A DNA stretch of 64,000 nucleotides. It comes from Pseudomicrostroma phylloplanum. Lineage: Eukaryota; Basidiomycota; Exobasidiomycetes; Microstromatales. The first letter of the stretch is position 1, and every line of letters begins with the position of its first letter. The notes beneath the pieces are model-generated. The model saw only the letters and a program-made list of their open reading frames with translations, did no database searches and was not told the origin of the DNA. Location of the stretch: the NCBI GenBank assembly GCA_039545275.1, contig BCHS01000019.1, positions 124,001 to 188,000 on the forward strand. Direction: 5' to 3'. Shown here in pieces: positions 40,705 to 52,049 of this stretch. Both the position numbers and the translations under genes were made by a program.

Positions 40705-42878
40705 CAGCTCGTCCTCATACCTCCGGCTGAGCTTGCAAACCTCCTGGGGCTGGGGGTAGAGGAGACGCTTCGTGGAGTGTTGGACGTGGTTGTTAAGGGA
40801 TGCGTGCCGAGGTGTCTTCGCTTGGGGGCGGGAAGGCGGAGACTTGCCGAAGGGGAGAGTGAAGAGACTGAGAGTGGTAAGGGAAAAGAGAGGCAGAAGG
40901 AGCCTGAGCTCTCAGATGCGCTACGCTGCGGCTGTGGCTCGGAGAGGTACCACATCTCTTCAGGTGATGCTGGATTGGACGCAGCGCTTGAAGGTGGCAT
41001 CCGTACGGGCATGCTGACTGAAATTGTCGGTGAGAGGTGAGTGCTACCCTGTGGATCATCAGAGACTTGCGTGTCTCTTTCTGTCTATTCGGGACTCACA
41101 CGCGACTCCTCATCACTCCTCTTCACAGCTCTTGTGGCAAATCACAGCTCGCCCTGCAGCTCGCCGTACACACCGCCCTCGGCTCGCCAGACAGACCGGC
41201 GGGATCAGTGGCTCTGATGATCTCAGAGGGAGATACACAAGGGAGCATCGCAGTCAGGCGAATGCTGGAGATGGCCGAACACATCGCCCGACGTCGCTGG
41301 AGGAAGAGCCACACTCAAGCCAACGGAGCCCCTCACGATCATGGCGATGCCAGTGGCTCGCAACCCAGCACTAAGCGAAGACGTCTTGCTGGGAGCAGAT
41401 TTGATGCGGCATCATCACCGCCAGAAGACGAGGCTGTCGAATTGGCAAAGCAGCAGGTACTCAGGAATGTCCACCTCGCATCGATACGAGACTTGGATGC
41501 TCTAGAGCACGTGATAGAGTACACCCTACCCGGCCTGGCGCAACGTTTGCTAGATCAAAAGAATCATAACCGTCATCACGAGGCTTCCCAAGCGTCGTCG
41601 TCGTCTCCAACAGCTTCTGCACCGTCCCCGCCACTGCGGCTGGTCATTGTGGACAACCTACCTTGCCTCTTCTACGCTACGCACCCTACCTCAATGAATG
41701 CCATGGTGGCTCGATCTCGCGCGCTGGGCAGCCTATCTGATGGACTCAAGAGGATCGCTCGGATAGGCAGTCCGCTGGACGCCATGACGACGAAGGTCAG
41801 CGTCCGAGTCAAGGAAGAGCCTGCAGCTACTCCCTTACCTGCTTCAGCAGACTCCTCTCCGGCCGTGCACTCTCCTGACGATGGTGGCTCCGCAGTGGTG
41901 ATCATCAACCACGTCTCGGACGTCTTTGAGCGAGACCTTCGAGCTCTGAGCGAGATTGCCTCTTGTTCCATCCCTCCTCCCTCCTCTTCCTCAAGCTCAG
42001 CCATGCAAAGCTCGTCCCAGATGTCGAGGACCACAGGCGAGCCGCCATTGGCCTACTCGCACCAGTCGCCACTCTTCTCGGGCCTCACCACATCCGTACG
42101 TGCGGTTTCAAGTCTCAGTAGGATGGATTCCATGCGAGAGGACGACGAGGAAGACTCTGCCCACCCTGTCCCGGTGCACTCGGGCCTGCTCGGCAGACAA
42201 GTCCCTGACTTGTCCCACCTAGCCGGGGGCTTCCCTGGTAATTCCTTCCCCTCTACTCAGGGTGCCGGGCCTTTGGGTGAAGTCGAAATGGAAGCGGATC
42301 CTCTTATCAGCGGAGCCTTCCCGGGGGCAAAGCAGGCTGCGCTTGGACATGTGTGGAATAATTGCATCAATGCCCGCATCATGCTTTGCAGGACTGGGAG
42401 GAGAGTGCGCAAGTCCCTCGAGGAGATTGAAGAGGGCGAACGGCATAGGGACAGAGACGGAGACGGAGACAGAGATGGGCGCGAACGAGGAGGGCACGCT
42501 GCCTCCTCCCTCTTCCACTCTAAGCTCCGCACCTCGACTCCCCTCTTCACCGCCACCCTCGTCTTTGCACCGCACGCCCCCATGCGGGAGACCTTCTTCC
42601 GGTTGAGCGCTGCGGGCGTGCAGAGCCTTTCTGTTGCCGAGGTCAAAGGAGGGGTTTTGCCTGTTGGGTATGCGAGGGAGGAAGAGTGGGCCGAAGAGGA
42701 GGAGCGGGGGCAGGAGGAGGAGGAGGAAGAGAAAAGGGAGGAACAGGAGGAGGAACGGGTTGGTGAGAGGGCAGCGCCGGCGGGCTGGACAGACGAGGCG
42801 GAGGGTGGTGAAGATCTTGGCGCTGGTATGGAGGAACTCGAGGCGATCATGGGTCAATTCGAGAATCGAGGGGCATGA
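40618..42878 (+). CDS. RAD57: Rad51 paralogue of the Rad57/XRCC3 type
   Basis: RecA-fold ATPase assisting Rad51 filament assembly in homologous recombination. Exons: 40618-41036 and 41129-42878 (722 residues). The N-terminal region has a helix-hairpin-like part (VHQLVLIPPAELANLLGLG). The RecA core shows ISSGDAGLDAALEGGI, then Walker A GESSCGKSQLALQLA created by the splice, and Walker B LRLVIVDNLPCLF. The segment before it, VALMISEGDTQGSIAVRRML, matches Rad57's EGDLPTQRL region. VVIINHVSDVF is the L2-proximal strand. Compared with yeast Rad57 (460 residues) there are long disordered insertions (about residues 240-265 and 350-420) and a Glu-rich tail. Rad57 versus XRCC3 cannot be separated by eye; these are the same orthologous group in many analyses. 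Confidence 0.85.
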
Positions 42879-43035
42879 CGAGAACCACCTTGCCTCCATG
42901 TCGCTGTCTCTCCCACTCACATCCCTCTAAGGAGCAAGGGACATGTACCATAATTGCTATACCTATAACATGCGATTCCTCTTTTTCCTTCAGATTCCCT
43001 CTTTCGTCTCCTCGTCCTCCGTCTCTCCCTCCTCT

Positions 43036-43651
43036 TTAGACATGACTCCCATGTCCCTCCGCACTAACACTACTCTTCTTCTCCCCAACCCCATCCGTAC
43101 TCTCCTGCCCCGCAAGTCCAGCACCATGGTCCCTTCCGGTGGAAGTATCCGTAGGTTGAGCCCGATCGGCAAACCCATCTGGGCCGTCCATATCGGCGTC
43201 ACCGCGGGACTGGCCGACTTCTTGTCCCGAGCCCTCGCCGCCGCTGTTGGCTTGGGAGGAACTGAGGTTGGGATGCGGGTGGCCGGTGTTTTGCTGCAGG
43301 CGAGAGCAGAGCAAGAGGAGAGAGGAGGAGGGGGAGAGTCAGCTTTGAGCAAGAGCGGAGCGGGTAGGAGTAGAGGATGGACTCACTTCGTAGTTCTTTG
43401 CGTTCTGGGCGTACTTCCTGATCGTTGCCCCAAAGAGGAGGCAGAGCAGAGCGAAGCCAAAGAAAGGAAGGAAGTCAGCGTCAGCCTCCTCTCATCTTCG
43501 TCCCCTTCCTCCCACCCCTTTACCCTCGCCATCTCGCTCTCGCTCTCACTCTCAGCAGCGCCAACACTCACGCCTTCAAATCTCCCACGTGTCTACTCAT
43601 CGCCTCGAAGTCGGGCGTACCGTCCGCCTTGGGCTGGGGAGCTGATGGCAT
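43036..43651 (-). CDS. Small hydrophilic orphan protein encoded by three exons, one of 31 nt
   Basis: Exons (right to left): 43572-43651, 43387-43417 and 43036-43293; 122 residues. The start is MPSAPQPKADGTPDFEAMSR; the 31-nt exon encodes KYAQNAKNYE, in phase at both ends, with acceptor ATCAG after a long pyrimidine tract and donor GTGAGT. The last exon is Gly/Ser/Asp/Glu-rich and ends EGHGSHV. No membrane segment, domain or family is recognised. The splice signals and the conserved-looking N-terminal helix (HVGDLKAKYAQNAKNYE) are the evidence for a real gene. A competing plus-strand frame over the same bases (42943-43782) has no such support. Confidence 0.55.
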
Positions 43652-44205
43652 CTTGCTGGCTGGAAGCTGGGAGCTGGAAGTCGGTGCTGAAGATGAAGCT
43701 GAAGCTAGTGCTGGAACCTGGAAGTGAAGCTGGTGGTGCTGCAGGTAAGGTGGATGAGAGCTCGCGTACGGGTCTGAGCTGACTTGGCTGTTTGTCTGAT
43801 AGCTCTGACTGTGGACGAGTAGAGCAACGAGTAGGATCCGTCCCTGGTGATTGATCGTCGATGTAGTCTAGCAAGGCGTAGCGTAGCGCACTGCCTGCAG
43901 CAGCAGCAGCAGCAGCCTGACGTCAGAGCGACACTGATCCACCGCCCTCGCGCACGTCCGTGCACGCGTCCCACTGCGCTCCATTTCGCTCTCTCGCTCT
44001 CTGATCGGTTGAGAGGGCAACATATGAGATTCAAAATCAACAATAGGCGGGGAAAGGAAACATGGACACGGACGAATGGAGAGTGGGGAGCACATGTGGA
44101 TGGGGGAGGGAAAGGGGAAGAAAAAGGTACCATTCGCGTGGAGCACATAACAAGAAGAGAAAAGAGGCAGAAGGTAGATACGCGAGGGAGCTTGAGCTGC
44201 TTGCT
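43652..44205. other. Intergenic region with a CAG array
   Basis: Promoter side of the small orphan gene and 3' side of the acyl-CoA synthetase. Contains (CAG)6 at 43898-43915. No gene seen. Confidence 0.45.
43898..43915. repeat. (CAG)6 microsatellite, non-coding
   Basis: Six perfect CAG triplets between two leftward genes, outside any supported reading frame. Confidence 0.85.
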
Positions 44206-46681
44206 TCACGGGTAGATCTTCTTGATCTCCTCCTTGTACTTCTCCGTCACATCTTTCCTCTGCAACTTCTGCGCAGCCGTCATCGGCAGCTCCTCCGGCA
44301 CCAGCAGAACCTCCTGAAGACTTTCCATTGGCTTGAATCCATTCTTCTTGCCCACGTTGTTGAGCTCCTGCTTCACTGCTGCTGCCACCTTGCGGTTGTT
44401 GCACAGCGAGGCCAAGTCTTCACCATCTCCACCCAGACCCTTGGAGGAGACGAGCTTCTGAAGGTCTCCCTCGCGAGGGAAGACAATGGCCATTGGCTTG
44501 CTGGCGTCCTGGGATGCGTGCACACACATGTTCTGCACCAGGGAGCAGGACTTGTACGTCGACTCGAGCCGCTCAATGGCAATGTACTCTCCTCCTTGCA
44601 GCTTGACCAGGTTCTTCTTGCGGTCGATGACACTCAGTGTTCCATTCTTGTTCCACTGTCCCACATCTCCGGTCATCAACCAGCCGTCTTCGCTGATAGT
44701 CTCCTTGGTCGTCTCATCTCGCTTGAAGTAACCCTTGGTCACAGCGGGGCCTCGGATCAGGACCTCACCTTGGGGCGGGTCATTGGTGGAGAAGTATCCA
44801 GCATCGGGCACGTCCTTCAGCTTCACCTCAATCGAAGGGACTGGCACTCCCACTGTTCCGTACTCGTTGTGGAAGTCCGGGGTGACAATGGCGCACATGG
44901 CAGAGGATTCGGTCATTCCGTATCCTTGCAGCAGCTTCACTACGGCCAGATCCAGGAACTCCTGCGTTTCCCGAGAAATGGCTGCTCCTCCGCTCAGGGC
45001 GATACGCAGTCGGCCTCCTGTTGCTGCCTGCACCTTCTTGAACACGAGGGCATCAAAGACGCTGGACAGGATCGGGATCCTGTTGCGCTTGACAGTCATA
45101 CCGGCACTGAACATTCCGCGAGCAAAGGCAGGCGCAGCGCTGAGCTTCTGGTTGATTCCCTTGCGGATCGTCTCCCACACGGCGGGGACTCCGACCAGTA
45201 CCGAGGGCTTGAAGGCCACGAGATCACCCTGGCAGTTGCGGACCGAGGCATCAGTGAGCGTCTTTACGGATCCGTAACCCATGGTCACACCGACGAAGAT
45301 GAGGGCGCACTCGACGACGAATTCGAGAATGTGGGCCAGGGGCAGATAGGCCAAGAAGGTGTCTGCAGGTTGCAGGAAAGGACCCAGCAGCTGCGCAACA
45401 CCTCCCACTGATGCGACCAAGTTGGCGTGGGTGAGGATCACACCCTTGGGAGCACCAGTGGAACCAGAGGTGTACATGATGCAAGCAATGTCCTCTGCCT
45501 TGGGAGGGTTCGGCTTGGCCTCATTCTTCTGTCCATCAGCAATGAGCTCATCGAGCGAGAGGACGCGGCTGCCCTCCCTGCCTTCGAGGCCCTTCTTGAC
45601 CTTGTTGATGACCTCCTCTGACGGCTTTCCATCGTAGATGACGTACTTGACAGTCTCAGTCTTGGGAAGCGTGTTCGCGAGGGTCTCCAGGAGATTGTCA
45701 TTTGTGAAGATTCCAACGACGTCTGGCTCGTTGAGCGAGTGGGCCAGACCCTCCTCTCCCAACGTCTCGTAGGCTGTGCAGAATTGAATGTTCTGACGGA
45801 AGCAGGAGTGAGCCAGGACCTGCCAGTTGGCAGTGGTAGCAGAGTAGATGTTGAAGCGAGTCTCGGTGGTGAGACCGATGTTGCGAAGACCACTGGAGGC
45901 GTACTGGATCTTCTTGTCAAGCTCGGCGTAGGTGAGGTACTACGAGGCGTGCAGGATGGAGGCAGGAGGGGGAAAGGGTGAGCCTCGACTGCAACGCGAT
46001 CATTTCGGACAGCATACAAGTCAAAGTGGACCTACCTTGAAGTCACTGAGCTCGTAGTACTGCCACTTCTTCATCTCTGGGGCAGAGCAGAGGGGAGAAG
46101 AGACAAATAAGCTTCGAAGGTGAGCTTACCTTGGCCTCTTCGTATCGGAACAGCTCCCCAGCAGACCTCACTCACCTTTGACATCCTCCCCATCGACCTT
46201 CTTCGTGATCTCCTTCTCTTCATTGTGCATCTTGATCAGCTCTCGGGATCCTACGATGGGTCTGTTGGTGTACTCTACAGAGGTGGGATGGCAAGAGGGG
46301 CGAGGAAAACGATCAGCAAGCGTACCTGACCGAGGTCTTCTGCGCCCACGGGGAGGCTGGTGTGCTCACTCTTGTGGGCGAAGTCAAAGATGTCGACCAT
46401 GGTCTTGATGCCGTGCCCAGGTCTGTGGGTACAAGAGGAAGCCGAGGGCAGCCGAGCAAGGCCCATTGTCAATGAAGCTGATCCTTCTAGTCGAAGCTGA
46501 TATCGCACGACCGGCCAGTGCAAAGGAGTGTTGCTGCTGGCGCTGCTGCTGCTACTGCTACTGCATGATGTACTCACCCATCCACGAGCTGGTCGGGTGT
46601 CATGAAGCACCTCCTGATCCTTCCCTCTCCCTCGGGAGGTGCATCTCCAACTTCCACCGATGCCATTGTGGGCGGTGCCAT
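44206..46681 (-). CDS. FAA1: Long-chain fatty-acid-CoA ligase (Faa1/Faa4-like)
   Basis: Activates long-chain fatty acids to acyl-CoA for lipid synthesis, uptake and beta-oxidation. Exons (right to left): 46578-46681, 46326-46422, 46176-46272, 46036-46076 and 44206-45939; 690 residues against about 700 in yeast Faa1. The four small 5' exons are joined by phase-consistent introns and encode MAPPTMASVEVGD..., the IFDFAHKS region and KKWQYYELSDFK. Motifs: YTSGSTGAPKGVILTHANL (about 269-287), YLPLAHILE, GYGMTESSAMC, GEVLIRGPAVTKGYF, DGWLMTGDVGQW, IDRKKNLVKLQGGEYIAIERLES (the fatty-acid CoA-synthetase signature). The end is KEEIKKIYP, with no PTS1. Exon 3's acceptor has two adjacent options (46272 or 46274 with a shifted donor). 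Unlike the ligase at 2010, this one is probably at the ER, lipid droplet or plasma membrane. Confidence 0.93.
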
Positions 46682-48618
46682 GATTGCTAATAAAGATGAT
46701 GGAGGGTGGTTGTTGGCCAAGAGGTAGTGAAGCTAAAGGCTGGCAAGAGAGAGAGAGGCCTTCTTGATGTCGAGATGGGACGAAAGGAAGGAGAAAAGCA
46801 AGGATGGCTGCAGTTGGCGGAGTAGATGAGTGGAGTACGGAAGCAGAATGGCGGGAAGGAAAACGGGAATGGGCAATGAGGGGAAGCAAGAGGGATCGGA
46901 CGTGCCTTGTGTCAGTCTCGTCTGGCTCAATGTCAGTGAGCGCATCACTCGGGCACTATGCTCGGCACTTGATTTCCCTGCTACCACTCTGCACCTGGCA
47001 CCCATGACCCTGATCGGTGGGTGTGCGGGAGGGTAGAGTGTTCCGACGCGGAGCTGCGTGACCGCGCGCCAAGGGAGTTCAGAGGGCGTCCTTGACTCAC
47101 AGCTATTGGCTCCTGGGTATTGATGGTGCTGAATAAGAGATGGCAGAGGTCAAGGTATGGATGGTAGTGGTTAGGGGGGAGAGGGGAGGTGTCTGAAAGG
47201 GGAGGGGTTGATGCTCGGTGGTGGTGGAGAGTGGAGCCTGGGGGGTTGGCTATGTGAAAGCGGGGGGCGCGGGGCCTGCCGAGGGAAGGAGGAGCATTGG
47301 CCCCCAATCACTTGCTGCCTTGGCGAGGAGGTGGACACGGGCACAGGGAGACAGGCGTCTGCCCACTGCCCTGCGCGCCTGGGTCATCATTGGCTTCCAT
47401 CTCGGCTGCGTCACTGCCCATCGGGTTCAGATTCCGAATCTGGGGTCCCGCGTAGGGCAGCCAAGCACTAGGCAGACAGACTACAGGCACACGCACGACG
47501 CACGACGGGCCACTACACCTTGAGGCTCCGACGATATAGCTTAGCTTCGGCTCGCTCACGATGCCATGCTCAGCCATCGGCGAGGGCGACAGGAGCATGT
47601 CGTGCCGCTACCTCGGAGGGATTACATGGTAAGCGAGATTTCCATCCTGCCATCGCCTGTCTCACACGCGGTAACCACAATCCCATGTGATGCAGCACGC
47701 CTTCTCCACCTCCTACCACCGCCATGACAGCCCCTCCCCTACGCGTCAGCGTCACTCTGCCCACCCTCTATCGGGGTCCATCCGACCTGGCTGGCGATGC
47801 AGGATATGACTCTGCCCTGACCGGCAACGGGACCAGTCTAGCAATGGTGGGAGCCTATCTTTTGGCGGGTGAGGGTCGGAGTGAGACACAGAGGCGAACT
47901 CGCTGCGGGTCTCAAGAGCTACGACGATCTTATGCGGCCTATACTCAAGGACCTCACCCAGATCCCGCCTGTAAATCCTAACCATCGCGGCAGCACAGAC
48001 CGCCTGGGGCATACGTCTCCGGATTCTGTACCTCGTGTACAGTAGTGGCTGCCTTTATGTACTTTTTTGTTCTTTCACCAAAGATACCCAATGAAGCGTG
48101 ACGGATCGTCATTTGTCACTTGCAATGACTGTGTCGGGGCGGAGCGCTCGTCTCATGGCCGAATAGAGCGCTTTCGGCCTTGGGCCACCGGACTATACGC
48201 TGTGCGTGGGTGACTGCGGCGGCAGCAAAGGACGTCATAAAGGAGCGAGAGGATGCACTGACGTGAACGGAGGATAATAGAAACAACGAGTGCATTGATG
48301 AACACTTCTATGCAGAGACAAAGATGTACGATTGTGTAAAGAACCATAATTGCGAATGACCGCAGGCCCAATCTGCAAGAGCGATGAAAGGTACAGGGAG
48401 CAAGCCCGGACGGTCACCACGAATTTACCGCACCGCAGAAGCAGTCGACAGCAGCAAGGCAAGTCTCGGCAGGAGCAAATGAGGCGAATCTAGCATTGGA
48501 CAATTGGTGACGAAGTATAGTACGGGAGAGGAAGAGCAACGAAAAGGGTGACTACAGGTAGGGAAAACAATGGAAAGTTTGACTACAGATGATGACTACA
48601 TCGCAACTACTATCCCTC
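46682..48618. other. Gene-poor 1.9-kb stretch
   Basis: Holds the promoter of the leftward acyl-CoA synthetase at one side and the 3' region of the leftward esterase at the other. A rightward frame from 47724 (MTAPPLRVSVTLPTLYRGP...) of 85 codons and neighbouring GTAAG/GCAG sites could be pieces of a small gene, but no model holds together. A perfect 7-bp-arm palindrome lies at 47428-47442. G-rich on the plus strand around 47160-47280. Confidence 0.4.
47428..47442. repeat. Palindrome with 7-bp arms
   Basis: CAGATTC-C-GAATCTG, a perfect inverted repeat with a one-base spacer, in a region without genes. It may be a protein-binding site or chance. Confidence 0.4.
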
Positions 48619-49490
48619 TCATGCGGAAGCAATCTTCAGGTTCATCATGATATGAGCGGCTCCCAACTTTAGCACGCTGGCCACTTTGTACAGCAAGTGG
48701 TTCATGAAGAGGTTGATCACAGAGAAGAAGTTGATGTCATTGCAGACCAGGTCATCCTATGAGTTCGACAAGGGAGGCAGGCGAGTAGAGTCAATGTCAG
48801 ACAATCTTGTAGCGGGCAAGAGGAAGTGCTAACCCTACGAGCACTCACAGCCCAGCAAACGCCGAGCGTCTTGGTGCTGTACCAGACGTCAGGAATCGTT
48901 GGCACCAGCTTAATGTAGACTCCATTTGTGCCGTTTGTCCACGATCCACCGACTTGGTCTACATTCGAAATCTTCTTGGCCCGCTTCGCCGGGTCGCCCA
49001 CAGCGACGACGGCGGCAACGGCCTTGTAACCAGCACTGGTGATATCGGTGTAGTTGTACAGAGCGACGGCCGTGGCAGTTGCGCCCTGGCTGTAGCCCAG
49101 CAGCACATACTTCTGCGAGGGGCAGTCTTCCAGTGTTTGCTCAATCTTGCTGACACTAGCGTCAGCGCCCAGTTCGCGAGTCCAGTCGTCAGTAGGGTAG
49201 ACGGTCTGATAGGCGATGCCGCCGGTGATAGCGGCGAGTGTCTGGTTGTTCATACCAGAGAGGGCGATAGTTGGGCCCTGTGCCTCACTTGTCCCCCTCG
49301 TGGTGATCACCACGTACTCGGCACAAGCCGTGTTTGCTCGAACTTCGAGATCGATGGACACTTCTTGCACGTCTGGAAGGTGAGTCAGGAGGACGGGAGA
49401 AGCATTTGCTGAGAGTTTCGACATCGAGAGGGCCATCAGAAGGGAGGCAACACCGGCGACAGCAAGAGCGCGGGTCCAGGCAGAGATCAT
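48619..49490 (-). CDS. Secreted cutinase/acetylxylan-esterase family hydrolase
   Basis: Alpha/beta-hydrolase of the cutinase family, probably acting on ester bonds in plant cuticle, hemicellulose or storage polyesters. Exons (right to left): 48849-49490 and 48619-48756; 259 residues. Residues 1-30 are a signal peptide (ALAVAGVASLLMALSMSKLSANA). The family start follows: TACAEYVVITTRGTSEAQGP, with oxyanion-hole residues. The catalytic Ser is in LLGYSQGATATAVAL; the splice joins LGVCWA to DDLVCND, which supplies the catalytic Asp, and NHLLY gives the His. Cysteines are placed to form the family's disulphides (TACAEY...DCPSQKY; VCW...LVC). Several NxT/S glycosylation sites. A TATAAG box is present on the minus strand at about 49611-49617. 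Cutinase versus acetylxylan esterase cannot be told by eye. Confidence 0.9.
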
Positions 49491-50298
49491 TCTAGGCGGA
49501 GAGAGGGATGCGAGAGGAGGGATAAGTGTTAGCTGCGAGCAGGGTGGAAGTCAAGGATGATGGTCGTATGAGGGGAGAAGTACTTGCATTAGGTGCCGAC
49601 AGTCCCCCTTCTTATACCCTCCTGATATCGAGATCACGTCTCGTCGGACGATCCAGGAGCTACTCATGTCGGCCTGTGCCAAGCTTTCGCACACGACTCG
49701 ATGCAGATCGCAAGACCGTGCCCATCTCTACTACCTGATTACACCCTGCACACTTCGATATTTCGTTGCAGACATGGCTCAGACACCTGCGCTGGCCGAA
49801 AGTGTGCGTGTCACAGGCTGTTTTGCGAGTGAGCTTTGAAGCTACAAGCCACCCAAAGAAGCATCTGATTAGCCGCACTCCGTGCTCCGTTGGAGCCTCG
49901 CACGGTTGGTGCATCGGAGCAAACTCAGAGGACTGGCCGAGCAGCGCCGGGCTTTGGGCGGGTGGCCATGGGCTGCAGCCACGGAGCGGAAGGACTGACT
50001 GATCGGCGGAGCAGGCAAAAGCCACCCTGCAACACTTACATGTGTGGTACAGCACCACATTAGACAACGACGAGGAGGCGCAGAGATCCACATCACTGTA
50101 GCCTTGTAGATCGAAGCAGCCGGCAGCGACAAGACCTCGATTTTTAGGGCCGCAAGACACACGCGCGGCCAATATTCCACAGCAACAGCCGGCAATATCT
50201 ACCCGCTCGGACGGTCCGACATTGTCTGCCACCACATCTTCCCGTGTCAGCAAGGCACAGCGCTTTCGTCCGCTCCACCCGGCCCTTCCCCACTAGTG
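49491..50298. promoter_or_regulatory. Divergent intergenic region between esterase and EF-hand-like genes
   Basis: 808 bp. The esterase side has a TATAAG box (about 49611-49617, minus strand). A Cys-rich minus-strand frame at 49660-50253 begins only with a non-ATG codon and is not supported. Confidence 0.45.
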
Positions 50299-51910
50299 AT
50301 GGCTCGACAAAAGCGCCCGTCTGTGCAGCAAGCTTTCACACAAGCATGGAAGGCCCATCAGCGGATACTAGGCAGGGATGTATCCGAAGACGAAGAGGAA
50401 CCACCACAACAGGCGAGGTCCAAGAAGCGCAGCTCAGCAGCCGAAAGTGAAGCACTTCCTTCCACCAGCTCAGGCGGCGGCGGCGGATTCATCATCGACA
50501 ATGAAGATGATGCAGGGCAGGGGCCGAGTGGTGGTGGCGGCGGCGGAGGTGGTGGGTTCATCGTAGACGACGAAGAGGAAGAAGGAGGAGGTGGAGGAGG
50601 GGGAGAGGATGAAGAAGAAGCAGGCGCTCAAGGCCACGCCCGGCCAACACATCTAGCGCTAGAGGAAGTACCCCACGCCCTCGCTCTCCTCGGCCTGCCC
50701 ACAGAGGACAGCGGCATCCTCTCCGTCTTTGCCAATGCTGCAGAGGAAGACTACACCGGTGCCAACACTCCCGCCCCCGACGTAGCTTCGTCTTCCTCTT
50801 TAGGAGATGAGGGAAGGAGGAGAGGAGCAAGAGCGCAGAGGCAGATGGTCGTCAGTCGGGAGAAGTTTGAGCAGGTCTGTGAGGTCCTCTTGATGGACGA
50901 AGGAGGCGCGGCTGAGCTCGACCAGGAAGAAGAAGAAGACGAGGAGAGCGATGCTAGACGGCGGCGGCGGCGGAGGCCAGCCAAGCCGACAGCGAGCGAA
51001 GAGGGGGGTTCCTCCACTCCAGAGACTACTCGTAGACCTCGACGTGCAGCTGCCGCTGCAGCTCGTCGTCCTCTGGCAATAGAGGTAGACAGCGACGACG
51101 AGGACGATGAAGATGTCTACAGAGACGAAGACGGGAGCGACGACCTCGACGACGCTGAAGCAGCCCTCTCAGACACAAACACTTCCAATCGCAGAAGCAA
51201 AGGAGGCGACAAGCGCAAAGGCAGGCCAAGCAAGGCGAGCGAATCTGCCGGCAGTACACCCTCCAAGACGGGGGGCACAAGACGCAAGCGAGCTCGTCCT
51301 TCTACATCGGACGCTTCTGCCTCTCACACGGACGCCTCAGACGAGGAAGAAGATGAAGGCGAGGGTGGACGATCCGCTGGACGAGCAGGTGGCGCAACTC
51401 TGACTGGCGAACAGCTGGAGGCGGTGCAGGATGCATGGCACCTTTTTACCGACAAGCTCGACCAGATCGATGCTGGGTGGCGGCAACGCCAAGGAGGGAG
51501 TGCAGGAGGAGTAGCGGCGGGCGAGAAGGGTCGTCTGGGCCTGCGCGAGATCCAGCGACTAGCTATCGTCACGGGTGTCAAAATGAGCGAGAAGGAGGTG
51601 AGTAGTTAAGCCCCACCGTACACGGTTCACGCCCTTCTGAAAGGTCACAGCGAAGCTCACTCTCCCCCCTCTTTCGCCTGCTCCGTAGATGGAAGAAATG
51701 CTCCTCTTCGCCTGCCAGTCATTCGCCCCCGCCACTTCAAAGTACATGACTCGAGAAGGGGCCAAGGCCCAACGCCTCGCCGCCGCCAATGCCATCACGG
51801 CTAAAGTGGGCCCTGGAGAACAAGACGAGGGAGGCGAGGTGAAAGGGTTCGAAGGTGGAGTGGGACTGGACGAGTTTGCAGGAGTGCTGAAGAGGGGGAG
51901 GATGATTTGA
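50299..51910 (+). CDS. Acidic nuclear-type protein with a C-terminal centrin/EF-hand-like region (Rad33-like?)
   Basis: Exons 50299-51597 and 51689-51910; 506 residues. The N-terminus is conserved-looking ([20 protein letters not shown]). It is followed by two copies of a Gly-run plus FI(I/V)D(N/D)E element (residues about 58-95) and long Glu/Asp and Arg runs, with basic nuclear-localisation-like clusters ([16 protein letters not shown]). A helix pair at about 185-205 ([16 protein letters not shown]) and the C-terminal 130 residues ([53 protein letters not shown]) have the rhythm of degenerate EF-hands. In yeast, Rad33 is a centrin-like partner of the Rad4-Rad34 repair proteins with this kind of fold; that identity is a guess. 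The second exon begins exactly at MEEMLLFA, so the splice matters for the EF-like unit. Confidence 0.7.
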
Positions 51911-52049
51911 GCTGGCGACGATAGGAGAAGCATGTTCAGACGATCCGATTGGGGATTCGATCAAAATGTAAAGAGTGGAATTGCACAAAAGACGGAGAAA
52001 GAGAAAGAGTCGAGGATATCCGTATGTGTCTGCCGAGCTGGCACAACGT

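Noticed and set aside
42943..43782. 279-codon plus-strand frame after the Rad57-like gene
   Set aside because: No domain and low-complexity Ser/Leu composition; the opposite strand gives a consistent three-exon gene with good splice sites.
44062..45411. 449-codon open frame on the plus strand, opposite the acyl-CoA synthetase
   Set aside because: It is antisense to the main exon of a clear Faa1-type enzyme, with His/Leu/Gly-rich composition and no family likeness.
2010..46681. Fatty-acid gene cluster (two ligases, carrier, GPAT)
   Set aside because: The genes are spread over 45 kb among unrelated housekeeping genes on both strands; no sign of a co-regulated metabolic cluster.
47724..47981. 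85-codon frame with possible splice sites
   Set aside because: Tried as an exon of a small gene, but joining to nearby acceptors gives stops or unconvincing sequence; kept only as a note on the gap.
49660..50253. 197-codon Cys-rich minus-strand frame between the esterase and EF-hand-like genes
   Set aside because: It begins only with a TTG codon, lacks signal peptide, spacing of cysteines or splice support, and overlaps the promoter of the next gene.
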